This document shows positions 15,601 to 21,833 of a stretch of 64,000 nucleotides of DNA, piece by piece. The DNA comes from DASUBV01 sp036501025. GTDB taxonomy: Bacteria; Actinomycetota; Actinomycetes; Streptosporangiales; Streptosporangiaceae. The stretch covers positions 1-64,000 of the forward strand of contig DASYBB010000200.1 of assembly GCA_036501025.1 (NCBI GenBank). Reading direction: 5' to 3'. Position numbers and translations under genes: made by a program. Under the pieces are notes generated by a model. The model had not been told where the DNA came from. It saw only the letters and a program-made list of their open reading frames with translations, and did not search any database. Position 1 is the first letter of the stretch; each line of letters starts with the position of its first letter.

Positions 15601-15658
15601 TGCCGTAATCGCCGGCCGAATCCTGCCTGTACGGGCCGGGCACGTCCGAGTTGCCCAC
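12647..15658 (-). CDS. ponA: Bifunctional penicillin-binding protein (PBP1a type)
   Basis: Polymerises glycan strands and cross-links peptides in the cell wall. Of 1003 residues, about 1-230 are a cytosolic, Gly/Arg/Tyr-rich disordered region, followed by one TM helix (about 235-258). The GT51 domain has the catalytic Glu in IAAEDRQFF and the GGTTLTEQFVKNYY motif. The transpeptidase has GSSFKPYVL (SxxK, about residue 606) and GKTGTTQTAQDAW (KTG, about 830). The C-terminal 100 residues are Pro/Gly-rich. It is longer than typical PBP1a proteins because both tails are extended. Its 3' end is nearly adjacent to the convergent nfo gene. Confidence 0.95.
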   Translation of the reverse strand: MGNSDVPGPYRQDSAGDYGSAEFGIGRNAGYGRSGPGGPGRHGSGRRGGGADYAGTEYSRSDDDRPAAGAGRRRRPGPAAPGPRGSRGYPAASASGPGQVADDLRNRLGVRGTRDGRGGPDGEGYPGPRAGARSGAGTRSARPAPDRYSGETYPGSGYGRPSRDGDTRTAYRSGGPGGRGRDGGRGGRGGGGRGGGGPDGPNGLAPRQGPRRQRRSFGAWFKSGDWWRRWTWKKALGVAIVLMLGVPVLGLVAFVVAYEQTSLPTETSALATAAPSTVYFLNGKTIGTISDGGLNRQVLTSAQIPAIMNNAMIAAEDRQFFSEGGISITGIMRAAYEDVKGGSVSQGGTTLTEQFVKNYYSGFANADNSDKSATQKLKQALVAIKLAHSKSKSWILTQYLNTVPFGQNTYGVGAAAQVYFGEPASKLTVSQAAMLAAMPNAPGYFNTDPSAGASYSALVGRWQYVLKNMVRDGALTQEQAAAQKFPVVHLHFSASLDGYKGYLMQMVQQELTSTYHLSATQIATGGLKIYTSFSQEKMFQLNQTVNADKRIMAEDGQGLPAYAHVGAVLENPATGAIEAIYGGPGYGVKNCEQVLCDLNMAEDPKQVGSSFKPYVLAAAVMQGMDVQTSVMNGYSPLWIPESQTPDGRLEISSRTPKTGGYLPFNEAGENSGPLSVQKAAAISSDPGFEDLTHRVGVQNLLGVVKKFGVGQNPFNSTASNDLTQLYSQFGQNSKASTAGSVAISLGEGDLTAVEQASLFATLANGGVYHTPHVVTRIVRSTGELPLKIVTRPVLSIAQAADVDYALSADNIPGGTAYPQAAWPGYTVIGKTGTTQTAQDAWFIGAIPQQSLAVTLFTNSQNSVSGPGQQTLDVLPGLAGNTTGGYGGAWPAYIWHSYMTTTFGTLPPAAFGTPDYNGFDLWNQVTGNGQPMPVKASKPAPTPSGGPGGGGGGFGPQPTPSASICTTTGISGRCQFTPPPQPPQPTPPASPPPSGGTGGTPPTT

Positions 15659-15835
15659 GTGTCCTCGCTGGTCTGGGTGAGACGGTCACTACGGAAGCCG
15701 CCATCCGCCGGGGACCACGTTACCCGGAGGTACCGCGCCATCTCGGCGCATCTCGTGACTTACCTAGCCGCCCCGGGAAAATGGCTAGTACCGGTCAGCG
15801 CCGGTAATGGCTTGCCCAGCGGGCTGGCCTGCTGC

Positions 15836-16234
15836 TTACTCCCCGGCCCGGGCGCTGCGACCGCGCCGGGACGTCGGCTCGCCCGTCCCCAGGACGTAGG
15901 ACGATGCAAGGTGGTTCCACGCGCAACTCTGGCAGACCTCGACCACGTAGACCTGGAACTCCGCGTATTCGGCGGCCATCTCGTCCAGCTCCGGGCCCTG
16001 CTTGACGCGTCCCTCGTACCGGCCCAGCTCGTCGCCGTAGACGTAGGTGACGTGCGTGAGCTTGGCCTTGCGGCAGATCGGGCAGGTGGTATCGGTGGCC
16101 TCGCCGTGGAATTTCGCGGCCCGCAGGAGGTAGGGGTGCGCGTCGCAGACGTCGGTCACGGTTGTCCGGCCGGCGAACACGGAAGCTATCGTGGCGCGCC
16201 GCGCCAGGCCGTAGTCCACCACCGATCGCCTCAT
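15836..16234 (-). CDS. DUF5318 family protein
   Basis: A 132-residue actinobacterial protein of unknown function. It opens with MRRSVVDYGLARRATIASVFAGR and contains a CPIC motif and a later CQSC motif, giving a four-Cys, probably zinc-binding arrangement. The middle segment LTHVTYVYGDELGRYEGRV is characteristic of the family. It is divergent from the PadR-ino1 unit, an arrangement I associate with other actinobacteria. The 177-bp gap between its end and ponA holds only an inverted repeat TACCGG-N6-CCGGTA at 15789-15806. Confidence 0.8.
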   Translation of the reverse strand: MRRSVVDYGLARRATIASVFAGRTTVTDVCDAHPYLLRAAKFHGEATDTTCPICRKAKLTHVTYVYGDELGRYEGRVKQGPELDEMAAEYAEFQVYVVEVCQSCAWNHLASSYVLGTGEPTSRRGRSARAGE

Positions 16235-16352
16235 GCCCGCCAGAGTACGACGGAACTGGCCGCAGGCCGATACCTGGCCTCATAAAGGTGCCTCTGACCT
16301 GGCACGGGACACTGGTGCTTGCCAACTCCGGCGGCCTGCGCATATCTTGATG

Positions 16353-16371
16353 ATGTATCGACTCGATACAT
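16353..16371. promoter_or_regulatory. 19-bp perfect palindrome, probable PadR operator
   Basis: ATGTATCGACTCGATACAT has 9-bp perfect arms around a single C. It lies 125 bp upstream of the PadR gene and on the divergent side of DUF5318. The sequence resembles known PadR operators (ATGTAT...ATACAT), so autoregulation by the neighbouring PadR protein is the simplest reading. Confidence 0.7.
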
Positions 16372-16377
16372 CCGAAT

Positions 16378-16429
16378 GATGTAACACAGTGATGTAACCC
16401 AGTGATGTAACACGGCGATGCAACGGTTC
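16378..16429 (+). repeat. 13-bp tandem repeats upstream of padR
   Basis: Three consecutive near-identical 13-bp units beginning GATGTAACAC/CCAGT start at 16378, 16391 and 16404, with a decayed fourth at 16417. They follow directly on the PadR palindrome and share its GATGTA half. They could extend the regulator's binding region or be a simple replication-slippage tract. Confidence 0.65.
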
Positions 16430-16495
16430 CGGTCTAGTGCTCTACACGGGGGACGCGGTGGCGACGGGCGATGAGCGGCGGGAGGTGCGAGCGGC

Positions 16496-17107
16496 ATGAG
16501 CAGCCAGCGTTCGGGTGTTCTTGAGCTCGCCGTTCTCGGCGTGCTGCACGAGACCCCGATGCACGGGTACGAGCTGCGCAAGCGGCTCAACTCCCTGCTC
16601 GGGGCGTTCCGGGCCTTCGGCTACGGGTCGTTGTACCCCTGCCTGAAGGACCTGCTGGCCAAGGGCCTGATCGCCGAGGATGCCGCCGGCCCCTCGGCCA
16701 AGCCGCTGGCCGGCCGCCGGTCCAAGATCGTCTACCGGCTCACGGCGGAGGGCAAGGAGCGGCTGCAGGACCTGCTCGGCCAGTCCGGGCCGGCGTCCTG
16801 GGAGGACGACGGCTTCGGGGTCCACTTCGCCTTCTTCGGCCTCACCCAGGCCGACATCCGGCTCCGGATCCTCGAGGGCCGCCGCAGTCGGCTGGAAGAG
16901 CGGCTGGAGGCATTCCGGGCCGCGGCCACCCGGCGGCGCGAGCGGGTGGACAGCTACACCCTCGAGCTGCAGCGGCACGGGCTGGAGTCAGTGGAGCGCG
17001 AGGTCCGCTGGCTGAATGAGCTCATCGCCTCCGAGCGGTCCGGCGCCGCCCCCGCACACGCAGAGCCAGTACACGCAGAGCCAGTACACGCAGAAGAAGA
17101 CAGCTGA
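16496..17107 (+). CDS. PadR-family transcriptional regulator
   Basis: A 203-residue regulator with an N-terminal winged helix (VLELAVLGVLHETPMHGYELRKRLNSLLG, GSLYPCLKDLLAKGLI, RRSKIVYRLTAEGKERL) and a C-terminal coiled-coil dimerisation helix (about 125-185). The last residues are an odd HAEPV repeat encoded by two exact 15-bp units at 17056-17085. It lies 66 bp upstream of inositol-1-phosphate synthase in the same direction. That pairing is recurrent in actinobacteria, so it probably controls ino1. A palindrome upstream is a likely autoregulatory site. Confidence 0.9.
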   Translation: MSSQRSGVLELAVLGVLHETPMHGYELRKRLNSLLGAFRAFGYGSLYPCLKDLLAKGLIAEDAAGPSAKPLAGRRSKIVYRLTAEGKERLQDLLGQSGPASWEDDGFGVHFAFFGLTQADIRLRILEGRRSRLEERLEAFRAAATRRRERVDSYTLELQRHGLESVEREVRWLNELIASERSGAAPAHAEPVHAEPVHAEEDS

Positions 17108-17173
17108 GCGAGTACGGACGGCCATAGCGGCCGGATTTGTCGTCGCCACAGCACAGATAAGGAGCACACCGGT

Positions 17174-18253
17174 ATGGGTTCGGTTCGGGTAGCGATCGTG
17201 GGCGTCGGGAACTGCGCAAGTTCCCTGGTCCAGGGCGTGCATTACTACAGGGACGCCGACCCGGCGAGCCGGGTGCCGGGCTTGATGCACGTCCAGTTCG
17301 GCCCCTATCACGTCCGCGACGTCGAGTTCGTCGCCGCATTCGACGTGGACGCCAAGAAGGTGGGCCGGGACCTGGCCGAGGCGATCGGCGCGAGCGAGAA
17401 CAACACCATCAAGTTCGCCGACGTCCCGCCGACGGGCGTGACGGTCCAGCGCGGGCCGACGCTAGACGGGCTGGGCGAGTACTACCAGGAGATCATCACC
17501 GAGTCCGACGAGCAGGCCGTCGACGTGGTCGCGGCGCTGCGGGAGGCCCGGGTGGACGTCCTGGTCTCGTACCTGCCGGTGGGCTCGGAGGCCGCCGACC
17601 GGTTCTACGCCCAGTGCGCGATCGACGCCAAGGTCGCGTTCGTCAACGCGCTGCCGGTGTTCATCGCCTCGGACCCGACGTGGGCCCAGAAGTTCACCGA
17701 TGCCGGCGTCCCGATCATCGGTGACGACATCAAGTCCCAGGTCGGCGCCACCATCACCCACCGGGTCATGGCCAAGCTGTTCGAGGACCGCGGCGTGGAG
17801 CTGCTGCGCACCTACCAGCTCAACTTCGGCGGCAACATGGACTTCATGAACATGCTGGAGCGCAAGCGCCTGCAGTCCAAGAAGATCTCCAAGACCCAGT
17901 CCGTCACCTCCCAGATCCCGCACGAGATGGCCCGCGCCGACGTCCACATCGGCCCCTCGGACCACGTGCCGTGGCTGGATGACCGCAAGTGGGCCTACGT
18001 CCGCCTGGAGGGCAAGTCGTTCGGCGACACCCCGCTGAACCTGGAGTACAAGCTCGAGGTCTGGGACTCGCCCAACTCCGCCGGCGTGATCATCGACGCG
18101 GTGCGCGCCGCCAAGATCGCCAAGGACCGCGGCATCGGCGGACCGCTCATCTCCCCCTCGTCGTACTTCATGAAGTCCCCGCCGCAGCAGTTCAGCGACG
18201 ACGACGCCCGGGACAACGTCGACCGCTTCATCAACGGCGAGGTCGATCGCTAG
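17174..18253 (+). CDS. ino1: Inositol-3-phosphate (1L-myo-inositol-1-phosphate) synthase
   Basis: Converts glucose 6-phosphate to inositol phosphate with tightly bound NAD+. This feeds mycothiol and phosphatidylinositol. The 359 residues start with the Rossmann motif VAIVGVGNCASSLVQG and include VSYLPVGSEAADRFYA, LNFGGNMDFMNM, the catalytic-lysine region RLQSKKISKTQSV and the LEYKLEVWDSPNSAGV segment. Length matches the short actinobacterial form. AAGGAG precedes the ATG. The transcript ends at a 14-bp-stem hairpin. Confidence 0.96.
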   Translation: MGSVRVAIVGVGNCASSLVQGVHYYRDADPASRVPGLMHVQFGPYHVRDVEFVAAFDVDAKKVGRDLAEAIGASENNTIKFADVPPTGVTVQRGPTLDGLGEYYQEIITESDEQAVDVVAALREARVDVLVSYLPVGSEAADRFYAQCAIDAKVAFVNALPVFIASDPTWAQKFTDAGVPIIGDDIKSQVGATITHRVMAKLFEDRGVELLRTYQLNFGGNMDFMNMLERKRLQSKKISKTQSVTSQIPHEMARADVHIGPSDHVPWLDDRKWAYVRLEGKSFGDTPLNLEYKLEVWDSPNSAGVIIDAVRAAKIAKDRGIGGPLISPSSYFMKSPPQQFSDDDARDNVDRFINGEVDR

Positions 18254-18281
18254 CCCAGCCGCGCCACCATCGGCGGAAGGT

Positions 18282-18314
18282 CCCGGCCCGCTCAGCCCGG
18301 CTGAGCGGGCCGGG
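18282..18314. terminator. Hairpin between ino1 and the marR gene
   Basis: A perfect 14-bp stem, CCCGGCCCGCTCAG (18282-18295) with its complement (18301-18314), and a five-base loop. It serves the ends of two convergent genes and overlaps the last codons of the marR gene. No T-tract follows. Confidence 0.75.
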
Positions 18315-18738
18315 CCCGCTGGCGGGCCTGCAGGTCGCGCAGGCTGGTCATGGCCGGGACGGCCGCGGCCAGCGCCTCAGCCTGGTCGGCCGGGAGCATC
18401 CGGATCAGCTCGGCCAGCCGCCCGGCCCGGGCCTGCCGCCGGGCCTGCAGGTACTCGGCCCCGGCCGGCGTGAGGGTCACGAGCACGACCCGGCCGTCGT
18501 CGGGACTGGGCCGCCGCTCGGCCAGCCCGCCCCGCTCCAGGCCGGTCACCAGGGTCGACATCGAGGGCTGGGCCACCCCCTCGATCTCGGCCAGGTCGGT
18601 GAGCCGGCACGGCCCGGCGCGCTCCAGCGTGGCCAGGGTGGCCGCGGCGGTCAGGCTGATGTCGCGCGCCCCGCCCCGGATGGCCAGGGCAACCAGGCCG
18701 TCAATAGCGGTCGCAATGGCATTTTCGGTCTCGTGCAT
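18292..18738 (-). CDS. MarR-family transcriptional regulator
   Basis: A 148-residue winged-helix regulator. It has LTDLAEIEGVAQPSMSTLVTGLERGGL as the recognition region and the wing RRPSPDDGRVVLVTLT, with long N- and C-terminal helices for dimerisation. ATG 18738 is chosen; a GTG two codons upstream is equally open. It is divergent from an MFS exporter gene, and an AT-rich palindrome lies between the starts. That is the classical layout of a MarR repressor controlling an efflux pump, so a small-molecule ligand carried by the pump is inferred. Confidence 0.9.
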   Translation of the reverse strand: MHETENAIATAIDGLVALAIRGGARDISLTAAATLATLERAGPCRLTDLAEIEGVAQPSMSTLVTGLERGGLAERRPSPDDGRVVLVTLTPAGAEYLQARRQARAGRLAELIRMLPADQAEALAAAVPAMTSLRDLQARQRARPAQPG

Positions 18739-18752
18739 GCGCACAGCTTATG

Positions 18753-18771
18753 TATATAGGCTCCCTATATA
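18753..18771. promoter_or_regulatory. MarR-type operator in the marR/MFS gap
   Basis: The palindrome TATATAGG-CTC-CCTATATA has perfect 8-bp arms and is by far the most AT-rich segment of the divergent gap. It would cover promoter elements in both directions. A second, 10-bp palindrome GTCTTAAGAC (18786-18795) abuts the MFS start codon. Confidence 0.72.
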
Positions 18772-18795
18772 AGAGGCTCGACGTAGTCTTAAGAC

Positions 18796-20232
18796 ATGTC
18801 GCATCAGGCGGACGGCCGCGCGGGGCAGATCCCGGGCCCGCCACAGACGCGAGGCCGGCCGGCTCGATCGTCATTCGTGGCCGACCTGCGGGCCGTGCTC
18901 GGCGAGCGGGACTTCCGCAAGCTGTTCGCCACCCGCCTCGTCTCGCAGACGGGCGACGGGGTCTTCAACGCCGGCCTCGGGGCCTACGTCTTCTTCAGCG
19001 CCCAGAGCTTCCCCGACCCCGGCGCCGCGGCGGTGGCCTTCGCCGTCCTGTACCTGCCGTACTCGCTCGTCGGCCCGTTCGCCGGGGTGTTCATCGACCG
19101 CTGGTCACGGCGGCAGATCCTGGTCTGGTCCGCGCTGACGCGGTTTGCCTTCGTGGCCGTGGCCGCCGCCTTCGTGGGCACCGGCACGTTCGGCCTGCCG
19201 CTCTACATCGGCGCGCTGCTGGTCCTCGGGGTCAACCGGTTCTTCCTGTCATCGCTGTCCGCCGCGCTGCCCCACGTGATCAGCTCGGACAAGCTGGTCA
19301 TGGCCAACTCGGTGGCTCCGACCTCGGGGACCGTCGTCTCCTTCCTCGGTGGCATCGTCGGGATCGGCGTGCACCTGGTCACCGGCGGCGGCCAGTTCGG
19401 CTCCGCCGTGACGCTCCTGGCCGGCGGCGTGTGCTACCTCGCCGCCGGGCTGGTCGCCACCCGGATGCCCCGCGAGCTGCTGGGACCCGCCCGCGAGGAG
19501 GTCGTCGCCGCGACCGCCACCGGCATCAGCGCCGAGCTGGCCATCGTGCTGAGCGGGCTGGTGGCCGGCGGGCGCCACGTCCTGGGCCGCCGGCGCGCCG
19601 GCGCGGTCCTGATGGCCACCGCCAGCAGCCGGTTCCTGTACGGGATCCTGCTGCTGATGTCGGTCCTGCTCTACCGCAACTACTTCTACCGCGACTCCGG
19701 CAGCAACTCGGCGCTCGGCCACTACCTGCTCATCGTGATCGCCTCCGCCATCGGCTACGGCGCCGCCGCCGTCATCACGCCGATCGCGACCCGGCGGATG
19801 GCCAAGATGACCTGGATCACCGTCCTGCTGGCCGGGGGCGGCATCGCGACCGGGATCCTCGGGACCGGCTTCCGCCAGCCGGGCTTCCTGGTGATCGGCT
19901 TCGTGCTCGGCGTCGTCGCCCAGGGGGTGGCCATCTGCTCGGCCACGACCCTGCAGCAAGAGGTCGGCGACGACTACCGCGGCCGGGTCTTCTCCCTGTA
20001 CGACATGCTGTTCAACGGCGCGTTCGTGGCCGGCGCGGCCCTCAGCGCGCTGTTCATGCCGGACAACGGCCACTCGTACGCGATGCTGCTGATCGTCGCG
20101 GCGGGCTACGTGCTCGCGGCCGGCGGCTACTGGCTGATCAGCCGTCAGCCCGGCGGCGGGCCGGCCGGCCCGGCCGGCGGCTCCCCGGCCGCCGCCACGC
20201 CGACCTCGGCGGCCCAGCCCAGCAGCTCCTGA
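18796..20232 (+). CDS. MFS transporter
   Basis: A 478-residue major-facilitator protein with about 12 hydrophobic segments. Residues 30-60 (RDFRKLFATRLVSQTGDGVFNAGLGAYVF) and the FIDRWSRRQIL loop match the drug/enterobactin-exporter-like group. The substrate is unknown; drug or metabolite efflux fits the divergent MarR regulator. There is no ribosome site before ATG 18796, so it may be translated from a leaderless message. The last 25 residues are Gly/Pro/Ala/Ser-rich, and the gene overlaps the convergent cca gene by 88 bp. Confidence 0.88.
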   Translation: MSHQADGRAGQIPGPPQTRGRPARSSFVADLRAVLGERDFRKLFATRLVSQTGDGVFNAGLGAYVFFSAQSFPDPGAAAVAFAVLYLPYSLVGPFAGVFIDRWSRRQILVWSALTRFAFVAVAAAFVGTGTFGLPLYIGALLVLGVNRFFLSSLSAALPHVISSDKLVMANSVAPTSGTVVSFLGGIVGIGVHLVTGGGQFGSAVTLLAGGVCYLAAGLVATRMPRELLGPAREEVVAATATGISAELAIVLSGLVAGGRHVLGRRRAGAVLMATASSRFLYGILLLMSVLLYRNYFYRDSGSNSALGHYLLIVIASAIGYGAAAVITPIATRRMAKMTWITVLLAGGGIATGILGTGFRQPGFLVIGFVLGVVAQGVAICSATTLQQEVGDDYRGRVFSLYDMLFNGAFVAGAALSALFMPDNGHSYAMLLIVAAGYVLAAGGYWLISRQPGGGPAGPAGGSPAAATPTSAAQPSSS

Positions 20233-21626
20233 ACGGCCCGCTCCCGGCCCAGCGGCCCGTGCTCGAGCCGCAGCTCGCGCAGGTAGGCGTAGGCCCGGCC
20301 GACCTGCGGCCCCGGCGGTATGCGGAGGATGGCCATGATGTCGTTGCCGTCCAGGTCGGGCCGGATGGCGGCCAGTTCCTCGCGCTCGGCCAGCTGCGCG
20401 ATCCGTTCCTCCAGGCTGTCGTAGGCGCGGGCCAGCCGCTGCGCCTTGGCCTGGTTCCGGGTCGTGCAGTCCGCCCGGGTGAGCGCGTGCAGCCGGGACA
20501 GCAGCGGGCCGGCATCGGTGACGTAGCGGCGCACCGCCGAGTCGGTCCACTCCCCGGCGCCGTAGCCGTGGAACCGCAGGTGCAGCCCGACCAGGCGGGA
20601 GACGTCGGCGGTGACGTCCTTGGGGAACCGCAGCCGCTGGAGCAGCCGCCGGGCCATCTTGGCCCCGACCACCTCGTGGTGGTGAAACGCGACCCGGCCG
20701 TCGGGCAGCCGGGACCGGGTCCCCGGCTTGCCGATGTCATGCAGCAGCGCGGCCAGCCGCAGGACCAGGTCCCGCTCCAGCCCGTACCGGCGCTCCAGCC
20801 CGATGGCCTGGTCCAGCACGGTCAGCGAGTGCTGGTAGACGTCCTTGTGCCGGAAGTGCTCGTCGGTCTCCAGCTGCAGGTTCGCGATCTCCGGCAGGAC
20901 CTGATCGGCCACGCCGGACTCGACCAGCAGCGCGATCCCGGCCGAAGGGCCGCCGGGCCGCGGCGACCGGAGGAGCTTGGCCAGCTCCGAACCCACCCGT
21001 TCGGCCGAAACGATGGCCAGCCGCGGAGCGAGCTCCGTCATGGCCGCCCGGACCTCCGGGCTGATGGCGAAGCCCAGCTGCGCGGTGAACCGGGCCCCCC
21101 GCAGGATGCGCAGCGGATCGGCGTCGAAGGACTCCTGCGGGCTGGCCGGCGTCCGGAGCAGCCGGGCCTTCAGGTCGGCCAGGCCGCCGAACGGGTCGAC
21201 CAGCTCGTAGCCGGGCAGCCGGGCGGCCATGGCGTTCACGGTGAAGTCGCGCCGGGACAGGTCGTCCTGCAGGGACGTGCCGTACTGCACCTCCGGCTTG
21301 CGCGAGCCGCGCTCGTAGTGCTCGCTGCGGTAGGTCGTGATCTCGAAGGTGTCGCTGCCCTTGCGCAGCCCGACCGTCCCGAAGCCGATCCCGATCGTCC
21401 ACACCTGGTCGGCCCAGCCCGCGATCAGCTCCAGCACGCGCTCCGGCGGGGCGTCGGTGGTGAGGTCCAGGTCGCCCGGCCGGCGCCCCAGGAAGACATC
21501 CCGGACCGACCCGCCGACCAGGGCAAGTTCGTGACCCGCGACGGCAAACAAGCCGCCGAGCTCCGCGGCGAGCGGGGATACAGTAGCCAGCAGCGTGGCG
21601 GCTGCCTGCTGTTGTTGCTTGCTCAT
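20145..21626 (-). CDS. cca: CCA tRNA nucleotidyltransferase
   Basis: Adds or repairs the 3' CCA of tRNAs; several tRNA genes in this group do not encode CCA (the tRNA-Ile here does not). The protein is 493 residues from ATG 21626. It has a nucleotidyltransferase head with GGSVRD and DLDLTT, then RRDFTVNAMAARLP, the RILRGARFTAQLGF motif and an HD domain (LLHDIGKPGTRS ... HHHEVVGAKMARRLL). A GTG at 21683 would add 19 residues encoded by 15-bp repeats and has no ribosome site, so I prefer the internal ATG. The 3' end overlaps the MFS gene. Confidence 0.94.
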   Translation of the reverse strand: MSKQQQQAAATLLATVSPLAAELGGLFAVAGHELALVGGSVRDVFLGRRPGDLDLTTDAPPERVLELIAGWADQVWTIGIGFGTVGLRKGSDTFEITTYRSEHYERGSRKPEVQYGTSLQDDLSRRDFTVNAMAARLPGYELVDPFGGLADLKARLLRTPASPQESFDADPLRILRGARFTAQLGFAISPEVRAAMTELAPRLAIVSAERVGSELAKLLRSPRPGGPSAGIALLVESGVADQVLPEIANLQLETDEHFRHKDVYQHSLTVLDQAIGLERRYGLERDLVLRLAALLHDIGKPGTRSRLPDGRVAFHHHEVVGAKMARRLLQRLRFPKDVTADVSRLVGLHLRFHGYGAGEWTDSAVRRYVTDAGPLLSRLHALTRADCTTRNQAKAQRLARAYDSLEERIAQLAEREELAAIRPDLDGNDIMAILRIPPGPQVGRAYAYLRELRLEHGPLGRERAVQELLGWAAEVGVAAAGEPPAGPAGPPPG

Positions 21627-21833
21627 GGGCTGCTGCTCGCTGGTCGATGTCACGGGCGCTGAGGTCACGGGCGCTGATTTCACGGGCTCTGAGGGTAGGT
21701 CCTGACCGCGATCCGGCGGAAGCCGGGGAGGCCGGAGGGTAGATGCCGGACATTCTCAGCGGGGCGCCGGGCCTCCGGTGGCTGGCTGCCACATTGCCCG
21801 ACTCACCCGCCGTGCGGCAATAGCATTTCGGCC

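Noticed and set aside
18750..21662. A 970-residue rightward frame across the MFS and cca genes
   Set aside because: It is Arg/Pro/Gly-rich with no domain and overlaps two genes with clear motifs. It exists because of codon-position GC bias.
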